Below, one piece after another: positions 15,745 to 25,705 of a stretch of 32,688 nt of DNA. This DNA comes from Erythrobacter sp. (GTDB lineage: Bacteria; Pseudomonadota; Alphaproteobacteria; Sphingomonadales; Sphingomonadaceae), in the NCBI GenBank assembly GCA_013001165.1, contig JABDNC010000165.1, positions 1 through 32,688 on the forward strand, in the 5' to 3' direction. The notes below the pieces were generated by a model. That model searched no databases and was not told the DNA's origin. It saw only the letters and a list, made by a program, of their open reading frames with translations. A program made the translations under genes and the position numbers. Position 1 is the first letter of the stretch. Each line of letters opens with the position of its first letter.

Positions 15745-15841
15745 ATGCCATGCCGAGCAGGCGGCCAAGCGCGTTGAAAAGACCTCGCCGTCGCCTGCCG
15801 CGATTAGGCACGGCTTCGAATACGTCCAGAAAATCCAGCAT
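15701..15841 (-). CDS. Small single-pass membrane protein of 46 residues
   Basis: A short gene beginning MLDFLDVFEAVPNRGRRRRG. After the basic patch comes one hydrophobic helix (LFNALGRLLGMAFIVLFLV, residues about 21-39) and a short end TVYALW. The Arg-rich segment before the helix predicts an N-terminus in the cytoplasm. The Shine-Dalgarno sequence GGGGGAGGGG at 15859-15850 lies eight bases before the ATG and starts directly after the ruvX stop. The gene is thus almost certainly the last of the long minus-strand operon. Its 3' end overlaps the convergent cupin-like gene by 16 bases. The function is unknown. Confidence 0.65.
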   Translation of the reverse strand: MLDFLDVFEAVPNRGRRRRGLFNALGRLLGMAFIVLFLVMTVYALW

Positions 15842-15859
15842 TGCTGCGACCCCTCCCCC

Positions 15860-16345
15860 TTAAAAACCACCTCCTGCGAGCGTATCGATTGCTCCTTGGA
15901 GGATGACCGCAGCTGCATGGCTGTCGATCTTTTCGGCACGCTTTGCGCGGCTCATATCCTGGCCGATCATCGCGCTCTCGGCGGACGAAGTCGACCAGCG
16001 TTCGTCCCATAGAAGCACCGGAAGATCAAGCGCTTGGGCAAGGTTCCTGGCGTAAGCGCGGCTCGCTTGGGCGCGGGGGCCTTCGCTGCCGTCCATATTG
16101 CGCGGTAGCCCCACGACGAGGCCTCTGACGCTGCGCTCAGTCACGATTTCGCGCAGCTTGCCGCAGTCTTTGGTGAACTTGCTGCGAGTGATGGTCTTGC
16201 CTGCGGTCGCAAAGCGCCAGCTCGCATCGCAGGTGGCTACACCAATGGTCTTTGTACCTAGGTCAAGACCCAGCAATGCACCGCCGTCGGGCAGCGCATC
16301 GCCATAATCTAGCGCATTGTCGGTTACGATTGCGTCGGAGCCCAT
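15860..16345 (-). CDS. ruvX: Holliday junction resolvase-like RuvX (YqgF)
   Basis: A 161-residue RNase H-fold nuclease of the RuvX/YqgF family. It is implicated in pre-16S rRNA 5'-end processing and is also described as a putative Holliday junction resolvase. The family signatures are LLGLDLGTKTIGVA with the first catalytic Asp, VVGLPRNMDGSEGPRAQASR, VLLWDERWSTSSAES with the catalytic Glu region, and KIDSHAAAVILQGAID with the last Asp. The N-terminal extension of about 25 residues before the first strand depends on the ATG at 16345, which lies inside the preceding DUF3089 gene (22-base overlap). A later start cannot be excluded. It is part of the ten-gene minus-strand operon. Confidence 0.92.
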   Translation of the reverse strand: MGSDAIVTDNALDYGDALPDGGALLGLDLGTKTIGVATCDASWRFATAGKTITRSKFTKDCGKLREIVTERSVRGLVVGLPRNMDGSEGPRAQASRAYARNLAQALDLPVLLWDERWSTSSAESAMIGQDMSRAKRAEKIDSHAAAVILQGAIDTLAGGGF

Positions 16346-17565
16346 GCGCTCACGCGCCGCAGCACGTCTTCCTGAAGGTTCTTCCAGAACAGCGGGATAT
16401 CGTAGACGTGGTAATTCCCGCCCGGCAGCAGGCCCGGCCCGATATCGGGCCCGTCGCCGATGCGCAGGATACCGCTGGTATCGCAACTTGCGGGGACCGC
16501 ACCTGCCACGAGCTCGCCGGAGGACACGTCCGCGCTAGGCTTGAGCGTGCCGAGATTGTCTTCGGCGGCAGCGGCGCCACCGGTCATGCCGGTGAGCGGA
16601 TTGACGCAGAGGATCGTATCGTCCGAGCCGCGCGGCTTTCCATCCATCCCGGGAAGAGCGCTGTAGCGCTTGAGGAGCTGGCCGGGATCGCCATCATCGG
16701 TGAAGCTGATGTAGCTCACGACGCAGCGCGCCTGGTCCGGCGCAGCACAGGCAGGCAGGGGATAGGACGGCAGGTCATGTTCGACCGAGATCGGCCAGCC
16801 GGGGGCATAAACCGCGGCGATGCGGCTTTCGACCGGGCTGCCGGGCACTTTCTCGCGCAGGAGGCGCAAGACATGGACAGAGCCCTGGCTGTGACCTGCA
16901 AGCACGATAGGCTTGTCCGGCCCGACGCTCTCGACAAAGAATTCGAAGGCCTTCTCGACATCGGCATAGGCCGCGTCGATGGCCATGGTCGCCTCTTCCT
17001 GGTCGGTCAGGAACGCGCCTACCGCTGCCTGCCGGTATTTCGGGGCCCAGATCTCGTCAGCGCGGTTGAAGGGGCTGGCAAGGCCGCGAAGGAAGACGCG
17101 GGCGAGACGATCGGTTTCCTCGTCATCGAGCGGCGCATTCCATTCGCCCAGCGCGCCCTTGGTGTAGCTGGTGGGCGGGACGAAGAAGACTGCGAAATCG
17201 GGTGTTGCCTGCGCATCGGCAGCCTCGCCGCGCTGCGACCCTGTAGTGTCGAGGATGCCGGGGGCATCGAGGCTCTGTTCCGCAGCGGGATTGTCGGGCG
17301 AGGCATCCTGCGCGGCCGGATCTGCAGCGGGCTGTGCAACGGCGGGCTGGTAGCGCGATGGGTCGCTCGTTCCGATACCGGGCCGCGAATACCACATTGC
17401 CGGATCCTGGTAGGCATTGTCCGCCAGCGCTTGCTGCTCCACGAACTCGCCGCGCGGGACCATGGCGATCTCGGTCGCTTCGCGGGACCAGATCGAAAGG
17501 GCGATTGCGCCCACGATCAGCGTTACGATGATAATGGCAATGAAGTAGAGAAACTTACGCGCCAT
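16324..17565 (-). CDS. DUF3089 family alpha/beta hydrolase, membrane-anchored
   Basis: A 413-residue protein with an N-terminal membrane helix (residues 5-25, FLYFIAIIIVTLIVGAIAL) that would place the rest in the periplasm. A low-complexity Ala/Pro/Asp stretch at about 70-122 follows. The hydrolase core has DFAVFFVPPTSYTKG, then the nucleophile elbow AGHSQGS with Ser226, then YAPGWPISVEHD and GNYHVYDIPLFWKNL, which contributes the likely catalytic His. This is the DUF3089 family, lipase/esterase-like with no known substrate. The start ATG lies inside the end of the AI-2E transporter gene (11-base overlap), so translation is coupled. The gene overlaps ruvX by 22 bases. Confidence 0.88.
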   Translation of the reverse strand: MARKFLYFIAIIIVTLIVGAIALSIWSREATEIAMVPRGEFVEQQALADNAYQDPAMWYSRPGIGTSDPSRYQPAVAQPAADPAAQDASPDNPAAEQSLDAPGILDTTGSQRGEAADAQATPDFAVFFVPPTSYTKGALGEWNAPLDDEETDRLARVFLRGLASPFNRADEIWAPKYRQAAVGAFLTDQEEATMAIDAAYADVEKAFEFFVESVGPDKPIVLAGHSQGSVHVLRLLREKVPGSPVESRIAAVYAPGWPISVEHDLPSYPLPACAAPDQARCVVSYISFTDDGDPGQLLKRYSALPGMDGKPRGSDDTILCVNPLTGMTGGAAAAEDNLGTLKPSADVSSGELVAGAVPASCDTSGILRIGDGPDIGPGLLPGGNYHVYDIPLFWKNLQEDVLRRVSAWAPTQS

Positions 17566-18670
17566 TCTCGGCAGCCTCCTGTTTCTTTGCTTCCGCGTCG
17601 TTCTGTTCGGCGCGGCGTTCCAGCGCGACCTTGATCATGGCGAGTAGCGGATCGGCGAGGAACAGGCCGATGATGCCGAACAGGATACCCATGATCAGCT
17701 GCGCCGCCAGTACCAGCGCGGGTGCAAGATCGACCGTCTTCTTGGCGATCATCGGGATGATCACATAGCCGTCGAAGTTCTGGACGAGGAAATAGACGCC
17801 AATAGTGTAAAGGCCCATGTCGGTCCCGCCGGAGAAACCGACGAGCACCATCAGTACTCCGGAAATGATTGCACCCAGATTTGGGACGAAGGCCAGGAGG
17901 CCGGTCAGGATCGCGAGAAGCGCGGCCATCGGGACCGGATCGATACCGAACAATTGACCGCCGAATGCAAGCAATATGTAAGTGAAAATGCCTTCGAAAA
18001 GCATACCCACCAACCTGCCTGCCATAAGGCGCCTCAGGGTCTGCCCCATCCGGGCGGCGGTGACATAGAATTCGTCGCGACGATGACGCGGTAGCATCCA
18101 AGCGACGCCGCGCTCGTAAAGGGCAGGGTCGATCGCGACATAGATGCCGATAATCGCAATCAGGAAAATAGTCGTAACCCCGCCGACGATCCCGCTCAGC
18201 GCGCGGGTGACGGTGCTGATGCCGCTACCGATGCTGCCCGCATAATTCTCCAGGTGATCCTGCGAAATGGCAAAACCCTGCGAGCGGGCATAGGCGAGCA
18301 GCTCGCCGATTTGTCGTTCGATTATTGCAGGAAATTCAGCCGCATCCTGGGATATCGTCGAACCGGCGAAATAGACCAGCCAGCCGAGGAACATGACTAC
18401 CCCGAGGATGACGATAGCCACGCGCCACGTCCTGCCAATGGGTAACACCCTTCCAAGAAGCCGTGTGCCGCCCTCGATCATGGAGGCGAAGACGAGCGCG
18501 CCGAAAATGACAAGGAGCGGCTGTGCGATATAGACCGCAAGGATGCAGAGGCCGACTACGCCGGCCCAGATGGCCGCCCGCATGATCTCCGTGCGCATCA
18601 GTGGATCGCCGATACGCGACGGGCTGGTGCCGAGATCCTTGCTGGCGATTTCGAGCTTGTCGTCGGCCAT
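17555..18670 (-). CDS. AI-2E family transporter (PerM/TqsA-like permease)
   Basis: A 371-residue inner-membrane protein with the pattern of the AI-2E exporter family. There are two N-terminal helices (residues about 32-68), a third near 84-105, then a soluble segment (about 107-160). A cluster of C-terminal helices follows, with VGGVTTIFLIAIIGIYVAIDP, GRLVGMLFEGIFTYILLAFGG, LLAILTGLLAFVPNLGAIIS and LIMGILFGIIGLFLADPLLAM. The family includes exporters of autoinducer-2 and several ion exchangers, so the transported molecule is not known. It starts 11 bases after lepB in the same operon. The C-terminus is a charged cytoplasmic tail. Confidence 0.92.
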   Translation of the reverse strand: MADDKLEIASKDLGTSPSRIGDPLMRTEIMRAAIWAGVVGLCILAVYIAQPLLVIFGALVFASMIEGGTRLLGRVLPIGRTWRVAIVILGVVMFLGWLVYFAGSTISQDAAEFPAIIERQIGELLAYARSQGFAISQDHLENYAGSIGSGISTVTRALSGIVGGVTTIFLIAIIGIYVAIDPALYERGVAWMLPRHRRDEFYVTAARMGQTLRRLMAGRLVGMLFEGIFTYILLAFGGQLFGIDPVPMAALLAILTGLLAFVPNLGAIISGVLMVLVGFSGGTDMGLYTIGVYFLVQNFDGYVIIPMIAKKTVDLAPALVLAAQLIMGILFGIIGLFLADPLLAMIKVALERRAEQNDAEAKKQEAAENGA

Positions 18671-18681
18671 CTATATCCCTG

Positions 18682-19566
18682 TTATTGTGCCTCTTCCGAA
18701 GGCTTTGAGGGGCGCAGGGTGGTCCAGGCGCGGCCTTCGCGCAAGCTCGTAAACCAGGTTACCGGATTGAGCGTGGTCGTCCCGTCGAGCGAGAAGGTAA
18801 TGAATTCCGCGCGCCCACCGATGTTTTCCAGCGGTACAGGGCCAAGCAGTCCGCGCGAATTGTTGAGTTCGCGGCTGTCGGAAGAATGATCGCGGTTGTC
18901 GCCCATGACGAAGACATGGCCTTCGGGGATGATCATCTCGTCGAAGTCGTCCAGCCGCTGGTTCATGTGATCGATGATCAGGTAGCTGGCGCCATTCGGC
19001 ATGGTTTCACGATAGACGGGTACGCGGCAAAGCTGCTCGCCCGCATCGTTGGTGACGAGGAAGCTGGGATCGTAGAAGCCCATGCAGGTGGAGTTTGCAT
19101 CGACCGGCAGGTCGAGCGGCGGCTCGGCTTCCTGCGGCACTGGTTCACCGTTCAGGATGATCTGGCCATTGCTTACCGCAAACCGGTCACCGGGCCGGGC
19201 GACGACGCGCTTGATGTAATCCTCGTCCCGTTCAGGATGTACGGGGATGACGATGTCGCCATATTCGGGCGTCGATCCGGCAACCCGCCAGTCGCCGCGC
19301 GGCGCAAGGTGGAAGCTGACCGAAGACCAGTTCCAGCCGTAGGGATATTTGCTCACCACCAGCCGGTCGCCCACCAGCATATTGGGCAGCATGCTTTCCG
19401 AAGGGATGTAGAACGGCTTCGCCACGAAGCTGTGGAAGGCGAACACTGCCAACAACATCAGGGCGAGGCCGCGGATTTCCGCCAGCCAGTCGACCTTTTT
19501 GTCGTCGTTGTTCGTGTCGGTTTTTTCGGGGGTCGGTTCTGTCACGGCCGCGGTATCTGAGCTCAT
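18682..19566 (-). CDS. lepB: Signal peptidase I
   Basis: LepB cleaves N-terminal signal peptides from exported proteins at the periplasmic face of the inner membrane. The product is 294 residues. A cytoplasmic, Asp/Lys/Thr-rich head (1-27) precedes one membrane helix (33-50), then the catalytic domain. The Ser/Lys dyad is visible: PSESML with Ser58 and [11 protein letters not shown] with Lys119. [14 protein letters not shown] is the signature near the end, and [13 protein letters not shown] follows. The start at 19566 overlaps the acpS stop as ATGA. Two cysteines (in TCMGFY and LCRVP) in an inserted loop may form a disulfide, as in other proteobacterial LepB proteins. Confidence 0.96.
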   Translation of the reverse strand: MSSDTAAVTEPTPEKTDTNNDDKKVDWLAEIRGLALMLLAVFAFHSFVAKPFYIPSESMLPNMLVGDRLVVSKYPYGWNWSSVSFHLAPRGDWRVAGSTPEYGDIVIPVHPERDEDYIKRVVARPGDRFAVSNGQIILNGEPVPQEAEPPLDLPVDANSTCMGFYDPSFLVTNDAGEQLCRVPVYRETMPNGASYLIIDHMNQRLDDFDEMIIPEGHVFVMGDNRDHSSDSRELNNSRGLLGPVPLENIGGRAEFITFSLDGTTTLNPVTWFTSLREGRAWTTLRPSKPSEEAQ

Positions 19567-19964
19567 GCGGGGTGGGCCTCGATGATTACGAATGCCTGTG
19601 CCCATGGGTGATCGTCTGTGAGGGTGAGATGAATGCTGGCCTCATGGCCGTGTGGCAGCATTTCGGCAAGCCTTACTGCAGCGCCGCCGGTGAGCGCCAG
19701 CGTTGGCGCGCCCGACTTGGCGTTCACCACGCCGATATCGCGCATGAAGACGCCGCGCCTGAAGCCGGTACCTACGGCCTTGGAGAAGGCCTCCTTTGCT
19801 GCGAAGCGCTTGGCGTAAGTGCCGGCGATGGTGAAGGGGCGGCGGCGTGCCTTGGCTCGCTCGATCTCGGTGAACACGCGGTTCTCGAAGCGTTCGCCAT
19901 AGCGGTCGAGCGAATTGGCGATGCGCTCGATATTGCACAGGTCGGAACCGAGGCCGATGATCAT
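19563..19964 (-). CDS. acpS: Holo-[acyl-carrier-protein] synthase AcpS
   Basis: AcpS transfers 4'-phosphopantetheine from CoA to a serine of acyl carrier protein, activating it for fatty acid synthesis. The product is 133 residues, normal length. [15 protein letters not shown] contains the Mg-binding Asp8, and [16 protein letters not shown] contains Glu58, both in the family positions. [18 protein letters not shown] is the final strand pair. Its ATG overlaps the stop of the upstream membrane-protein gene, and its stop overlaps the lepB start (both ATGA). The pdxJ-acpS-lepB order is a familiar alphaproteobacterial and gammaproteobacterial arrangement. Confidence 0.96.
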   Translation of the reverse strand: MIIGLGSDLCNIERIANSLDRYGERFENRVFTEIERAKARRRPFTIAGTYAKRFAAKEAFSKAVGTGFRRGVFMRDIGVVNAKSGAPTLALTGGAAVRLAEMLPHGHEASIHLTLTDDHPWAQAFVIIEAHPA

Positions 19965-20233
19965 AGAACCCTCGCGAAGATGGCGATCAGGATGACGAAC
20001 ATCATCCAGTGGAGGACGACCTGCGCCTTGACCAGCGGATGATCGATCTGCCCGCCTGAACGTTTGAGCGCGCCTGCGTATCCGAACATCTGGAGCAGGG
20101 GCCAGCCGATGGCGAAGGCAAGCAGCACCTGACGCGAGAAGGCCATGCCGAGCAGGGCGAGGCTGAGCAGGAAGGGAATTGCCGCAGCCAGCGCCCACAA
20201 TTGCGCGCCGCGCGAAAGCCCGGCCTCGCTCAC
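19961..20233 (-). CDS. Small integral membrane protein of 90 residues, unknown function
   Basis: The product has three likely membrane helices: residues about 12-30 ([20 protein letters not shown]), 35-52 ([18 protein letters not shown]) and 69-88 ([20 protein letters not shown]). A polar loop with [10 protein letters not shown] lies between the second and third. The start is a GTG at 20233 overlapping the pdxJ stop as GTGA, and the stop overlaps acpS as ATGA. It is therefore locked into the operon between pdxJ and acpS. No enzymatic motif is visible and I do not recognise a family. Confidence 0.8.
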   Translation of the reverse strand: MSEAGLSRGAQLWALAAAIPFLLSLALLGMAFSRQVLLAFAIGWPLLQMFGYAGALKRSGGQIDHPLVKAQVVLHWMMFVILIAIFARVL

Positions 20234-20970
20234 CGCGCTTCGTCCATCAGCTCGCGCATGTGGCGCACAGCCTGTTCCAGCCCGACGAAGACAGCCTCGC
20301 CGACGAGGTAATGGCCGATATTGAGCTCGGCGATCTGCGGGATAGCCGCAATCGGCTGGACGTTCTCGTATGTGAGGCCGTGTCCTGCATGCGGTTCGAT
20401 ACCGTTCTTGGCGGCAAGCGCGGCCATGTCGGAGATGCGCTTCAACTCGCGCGCGACCTTCTCGCTATCGCCGTCGAGATGGGCATGGGCATATTCGCCG
20501 GTGTGGAATTCGACGACCTCGGCGCCGAGCTTGAGTGCTGCATCGAGCTGGCGCTCGTCTGCCTCTATAAAGAGCGACACGCGAATGCCGTTGTCGCGCA
20601 GTTTCCACACGATCGGCGCGAGTGTGTTGTGCTGGCCCGCCGCATCGAGACCGCCCTCGGTCGTGCGCTCCTCGCGCTTTTCGGGAACGATGCAGGCGGC
20701 GTGCGGAGAATGCCTGAGTGCAATCTCAAGCATTTCCTCCGTGGCTGCCATCTCGAGGTTGAGCGGCAGGTCGGTCGCATCCTGAATTCGTTTCAGGTCA
20801 GCGTCGCGGATATGCCGCCGGTCTTCGCGCAGGTGGGCGGTGATCCCGTCGCCGCCGACACTAGCAACGATTTCGGCCGCGCGGACCGGGTCGGGATGGT
20901 CGCCGCCGCGTGCATTGCGGATGGTGGCAACGTGATCGATATTGACGCCGAGGCGTAAGGGTAGGGTCAT
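20230..20970 (-). CDS. pdxJ: Pyridoxine 5'-phosphate synthase PdxJ
   Basis: PdxJ condenses 1-deoxy-D-xylulose 5-phosphate with 3-amino-2-oxopropyl phosphate to make pyridoxine 5'-phosphate, the ring-closing step of DXP-dependent vitamin B6 synthesis. The product is 246 residues, a TIM barrel. Family segments include [17 protein letters not shown] at residues 7-23, [12 protein letters not shown] at 43-54, [43 protein letters not shown] and [14 protein letters not shown]. The start at 20970 overlaps the preceding hydrolase stop as ATGA. The window itself shows no other B6 gene. Confidence 0.96.
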   Translation of the reverse strand: MTLPLRLGVNIDHVATIRNARGGDHPDPVRAAEIVASVGGDGITAHLREDRRHIRDADLKRIQDATDLPLNLEMAATEEMLEIALRHSPHAACIVPEKREERTTEGGLDAAGQHNTLAPIVWKLRDNGIRVSLFIEADERQLDAALKLGAEVVEFHTGEYAHAHLDGDSEKVARELKRISDMAALAAKNGIEPHAGHGLTYENVQPIAAIPQIAELNIGHYLVGEAVFVGLEQAVRHMRELMDEAR

Positions 20971-22004
20971 TCGGTACACACCGCTGCGGACAGGATTTCG
21001 TAGCTCAGTCCCTCGCGGCTCCAGACTTCGCCGAAAGGGTATTGCTCTTCGCTTTGCCCGATGAAAGCGGCAATGGCTATATTGCGTTCCGGCATCATGA
21101 AATTGCGCGCCTGGTAGCCGCCTATGGCGCCGCGTCGCTCGATGATGCGTATCGGCTCGTTGCAACCATCGAGAGGCAGGGTTGCTTCCCACTGGCCCAG
21201 TGCGGTGTAGCCCAGTTCCGGCACACCGTCCCACATCTCCTCCCGAGCTTGGCTCGACAGCAGGCGGCCGTCCATCAGGGCTTCGTCGAAACGGACGAGA
21301 TCCCACGCTGTGCCGGCAATTCCTCCCGCTGCGCCATGGGCCGCGATCCTGCTTGCGCTGGTCTCGTCTCTGTCCGGAGCGAGGCGGGTGTCAGCTTCCA
21401 CGAAGCGGGCCTCGAACAAGCCTGCTGGTTCCGCGATGCGAGATTGGAAAAGCGCGTCCAGCGTCCGCCCATTCACCTGTTCGAGAATCCGTCCAACGAG
21501 AAGGAAATCGCAATTGGAGTAATTGAACGAGCCGCCGGGCTCCTTGGTTCGACGTTCGACACACGACATTGGATCGAGATCAGTGGCGCTGTGCGGATCG
21601 TAGTCCTTTTCGTCTTCGGGATCGTAAAGCCCAGACTGGTGCCGCATCAATTGCCTGAGGCTTGGGGCCGCAGGGCCGGTTGCGGGCCAATTCTCGAGAT
21701 ACGTGCTCACCGGTTCATCGAGCGACAGACGTCCAGCCTCGACGTCTTGAATGACGAGGGTGGCGACCACTTGCTTCGTCACCGACGCCCAGGGCCAGAG
21801 CTCACCCCTGCCCATTTTTGCTCCGTCGAGCGGACCCCCGGATATCCGGATCGCTCCGTCAAAAGCATATGCGTCGACAATGGGCTGCAGGCGTTCCTGC
21901 ACGAGCTCGGAGGCCCGGGGCGAAGAGACGCTGTAGACCATGCCGTCGGGGGCAGGGCAGCCGGTCAGCAGGACTGCTGCCAGAGCTGCCCCGAGTGCCC
22001 TCAC
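20967..22004 (-). CDS. Serine hydrolase of the beta-lactamase (class C)/esterase family, predicted lipoprotein
   Basis: A 345-residue protein. The N-terminus [16 protein letters not shown] is a lipoprotein signal peptide with the lipobox LTGC and Cys16 as the acylated residue, so the mature protein is anchored on the periplasmic side. ASVTK (Ser74, Lys77) and FNYSN with Tyr162 match the S-x-x-K and Y-x-N motifs of class C beta-lactamases, D-alanyl-D-alanine carboxypeptidases and EstB-type esterases. The third motif could be ERRGAIGGY (in place of KTG or HxG). Beta-lactamase activity should not be assumed. The start is a GTG overlapping the pyrE stop as GTGA. It lies in the operon between pyrE and pdxJ. 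Confidence 0.88.
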   Translation of the reverse strand: MRALGAALAAVLLTGCPAPDGMVYSVSSPRASELVQERLQPIVDAYAFDGAIRISGGPLDGAKMGRGELWPWASVTKQVVATLVIQDVEAGRLSLDEPVSTYLENWPATGPAAPSLRQLMRHQSGLYDPEDEKDYDPHSATDLDPMSCVERRTKEPGGSFNYSNCDFLLVGRILEQVNGRTLDALFQSRIAEPAGLFEARFVEADTRLAPDRDETSASRIAAHGAAGGIAGTAWDLVRFDEALMDGRLLSSQAREEMWDGVPELGYTALGQWEATLPLDGCNEPIRIIERRGAIGGYQARNFMMPERNIAIAAFIGQSEEQYPFGEVWSREGLSYEILSAAVCTE

Positions 22005-22579
22005 TTACGGCTCCCCGGCTTCGTGATCTCGATCGCCGCGAGTTCTTCCGGGACCTCGTCATCGGCATAGGTCGGGAAGTTGATGTCGATCAGCGGGAAG
22101 AAGGGGACGCCGAGGTCGGCTGCGCCATTGCTGCGGTCGACGAGCGAGACTTCGGCGATGACCTCGCCGCCCTCCCGCCTGACGGCCGCGATCGCTTCGC
22201 GGCTGGATAGGCCGGTGGTGACCACGTCTTCGACCATCAGGACCTTGGCACCCGGTTCGAGGCGGAAGCCGCGACGCAGGTGGAACTCGCCTTCGGGCCG
22301 TTCGAGGAACATCGCGTCCTTGCCGAGCGCACGGCCCATTTCCTGACCGATGATGATTCCGCCCATCGCGGGGCTTACGACCACATCGATCTGGCTACGG
22401 ATGTCGCGCGGGATTTTCTGGGCGAGGGCAAAGGCGAGCCGTCCGGCCCGCTCGGGGTTCATCAGTACGCGCGCGCACTGGAGGTAGTGTCCGCTGTGGC
22501 GCCCGCTGGAGAGGAGGAAATGGCCTTCGAGCAGGGCTTCGCTGGCGCGGAATTCGGAGAGGATTTCGTCTTCTGTCAT
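22001..22579 (-). CDS. pyrE: Orotate phosphoribosyltransferase PyrE
   Basis: PyrE makes orotidine 5'-phosphate from orotate and PRPP in pyrimidine synthesis. The product is 192 residues starting MTEDEILSEFRASEALLEGH. Family features are HFLLSSGRHSGHYLQCARVL, VVVSPAMGGIIIGQEMGRAL, FHLRRGFRLEPG, and the PRPP-binding loop VLMVEDVVTTGLSS. The ATG at 22579 fits the usual N-terminus. The frame extends upstream by 20 codons, including another Met, but without support. It is the first gene of the ten-gene minus-strand operon, divergent from coxB across about 210 bases. Confidence 0.94.
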   Translation of the reverse strand: MTEDEILSEFRASEALLEGHFLLSSGRHSGHYLQCARVLMNPERAGRLAFALAQKIPRDIRSQIDVVVSPAMGGIIIGQEMGRALGKDAMFLERPEGEFHLRRGFRLEPGAKVLMVEDVVTTGLSSREAIAAVRREGGEVIAEVSLVDRSNGAADLGVPFFPLIDINFPTYADDEVPEELAAIEITKPGSRK

Positions 22580-22656
22580 GGTGCGCACGCTCAAAGCGCC
22601 TCGCGCGCGTTTGCGCAAGAGGCAAAGGTACTTGCACATTTTTATCCCTCTGGCGC

Positions 22657-22685
22657 TTGAGGCGCGCGGATTCCCTGCCTATAGG
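22657..22685 (+). promoter_or_regulatory. Putative sigma70-type promoter for the cytochrome oxidase operon
   Basis: TTGAGG (22657-22662) and TATAGG (22680-22685) are separated by exactly 17 bases in the pyrE/coxB divergent region, which at about 210 bases is the longest gene-free stretch of the window. Transcription would begin near 22692, giving a leader of roughly 100 bases before the coxB ATG. No other strong element was seen in this region. Confidence 0.45.
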
Positions 22686-22790
22686 GCGCACGCAATCGGT
22701 CCTCGCATGCGAGGTAGGGTCCGCGCGCGCCCGAGGCGTCAGAGGCTCCCGAATCCGATAATCGAATACGACACGAAAGAGCTCGACCAA

Positions 22791-23876
22791 ATGCAGACTC
22801 TCGGAATTCACCGGATCGTAACCAGCCTCGCGATGGCATTCTCGCTCATCGTCGGATCCTCGGCTGCCATGGCGCAATCGACCCTCGACGAAGGCGATCT
22901 CGTCGGCCCCGTTCCCGCAGCGACTCCTGCTGAGGTTCTGGAAAACGTCGACCCGGCACAGGCGGCAGACGTTGCCGATCCTGAAGCGGTTGCCGCCGGC
23001 AGCGGTGCCTATACGCCAATGGCTCCGACCGAAGGCAAGGGCATGCCGATCCCCGGCGGCTTCGATATCCAGGACCAGTATTCGGAAACCGGTGAGTATG
23101 CCTATGGCCTGCACATCGGGCTGTTCTGGGTGATGGTCGCTATCAGCCTGTTCGTTCTGGTGCTGATGCTTTACGTCGTTATCCGCTTCCGCAAGTCGGC
23201 CAACCCGGTGCCTTCCAAGACCAGCCACAACACGCTGATCGAAGTTGTCTGGACGGTCGTTCCCGCACTTATCCTGCTGGCCATCGCGGTCCCCTCGATC
23301 ACGCTGATTGCCAAGCAGTACGAAACGCCGCCGAAGGATGCGATCACCATCAAGGCGATCGGTTACCAGTGGTACTGGGGCTATGCCTATCCCGACAATG
23401 GCGACTTCGAGATCATTTCGAACATGCTGACCAACGAGGAAGCGCGTGAAAGTGGCGAGCCTTACCAGCTGGCAGTCGACAACCGCATGGTCGTCCCGGT
23501 CGGTGTGCCGATCCGCCTGCAGGTCACCGGCGCCGACGTGATCCACTCGTTCGCCGTCCCGAGCCTCTGGTTCAAGATGGACGCCGTTCCGGGCCGCCTG
23601 AACGAGAAGATCTTCCAGGTCGATGAACCGGGCGTCTACTACGGCCAGTGTTCGGAACTGTGCGGTGCACGCCATGGTTACATGCCTATCGCGGTCGAAG
23701 CACTGCCGATGGACCAGTATAATGCATGGGTCCTTGCACAGGGCGGCACCATTGCCGGTGCCGACGAAGCCGGTGTCGAAGCCGATCCTTCGCTGCCCCC
23801 GGTGCAGGATCCCGAAAGCTCGGCTCCCGGTGCTCCGGGTGCAGGCGCTCCGCCGGTCGAAAATCCGGCTGCCTAA
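22791..23876 (+). CDS. coxB: Cytochrome c oxidase subunit II
   Basis: Subunit II receives electrons from cytochrome c through its binuclear CuA centre on the periplasmic side and passes them to heme a in subunit I. The 361-residue precursor has a signal peptide (cleavage likely after AAMA, residue 28). A long Ala/Asp/Pro-rich periplasmic stretch (29-100) follows, then two membrane helices (about 108-131 and 153-175) and the cupredoxin domain. The CuA ligands are His252, Cys287, Glu289, Cys291, His295 and Met298, in IHSF and YGQCSELCGARHGYMP. GYQWYWGY at 191-198 is the aromatic electron-entry motif. A proline/alanine-rich tail of about 40 residues follows the domain. ctaD begins 31 bases downstream. 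Confidence 0.97.
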   Translation: MQTLGIHRIVTSLAMAFSLIVGSSAAMAQSTLDEGDLVGPVPAATPAEVLENVDPAQAADVADPEAVAAGSGAYTPMAPTEGKGMPIPGGFDIQDQYSETGEYAYGLHIGLFWVMVAISLFVLVLMLYVVIRFRKSANPVPSKTSHNTLIEVVWTVVPALILLAIAVPSITLIAKQYETPPKDAITIKAIGYQWYWGYAYPDNGDFEIISNMLTNEEARESGEPYQLAVDNRMVVPVGVPIRLQVTGADVIHSFAVPSLWFKMDAVPGRLNEKIFQVDEPGVYYGQCSELCGARHGYMPIAVEALPMDQYNAWVLAQGGTIAGADEAGVEADPSLPPVQDPESSAPGAPGAGAPPVENPAA

Positions 23877-23907
23877 ACAGATACGATAGACGCGAGAGAC
23901 TGACATC

Positions 23908-25623
<1,716 letters not shown>

Positions 25624-25650
25624 GCGCGCTAATCACTGGACAGAAACAAG

Positions 25651-25685
25651 CGGCCGGTTCCACAAGGGACCGGCCGTTTTCTTTT
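25651..25685 (+). terminator. Intrinsic terminator after ctaD
   Basis: An 11-base stem (25651-25661 with 25666-25676, one G-T pair) closes an ACAA loop and is followed by a T-rich run (25677-25685). It lies 27 bases after the ctaD stop and only 20 bases before the next gene's start. It probably ends most coxB-ctaD transcripts. Confidence 0.88.
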
Positions 25686-25705
25686 GCGCATTGCAAGGAG
25701 TGACC

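Noticed and set aside
20967-22004. Calling the serine hydrolase a beta-lactamase
   Set aside because: The S-x-x-K and Y-x-N motifs are shared with esterases and carboxypeptidases, the third motif is not a clear KTG, and the context is housekeeping.
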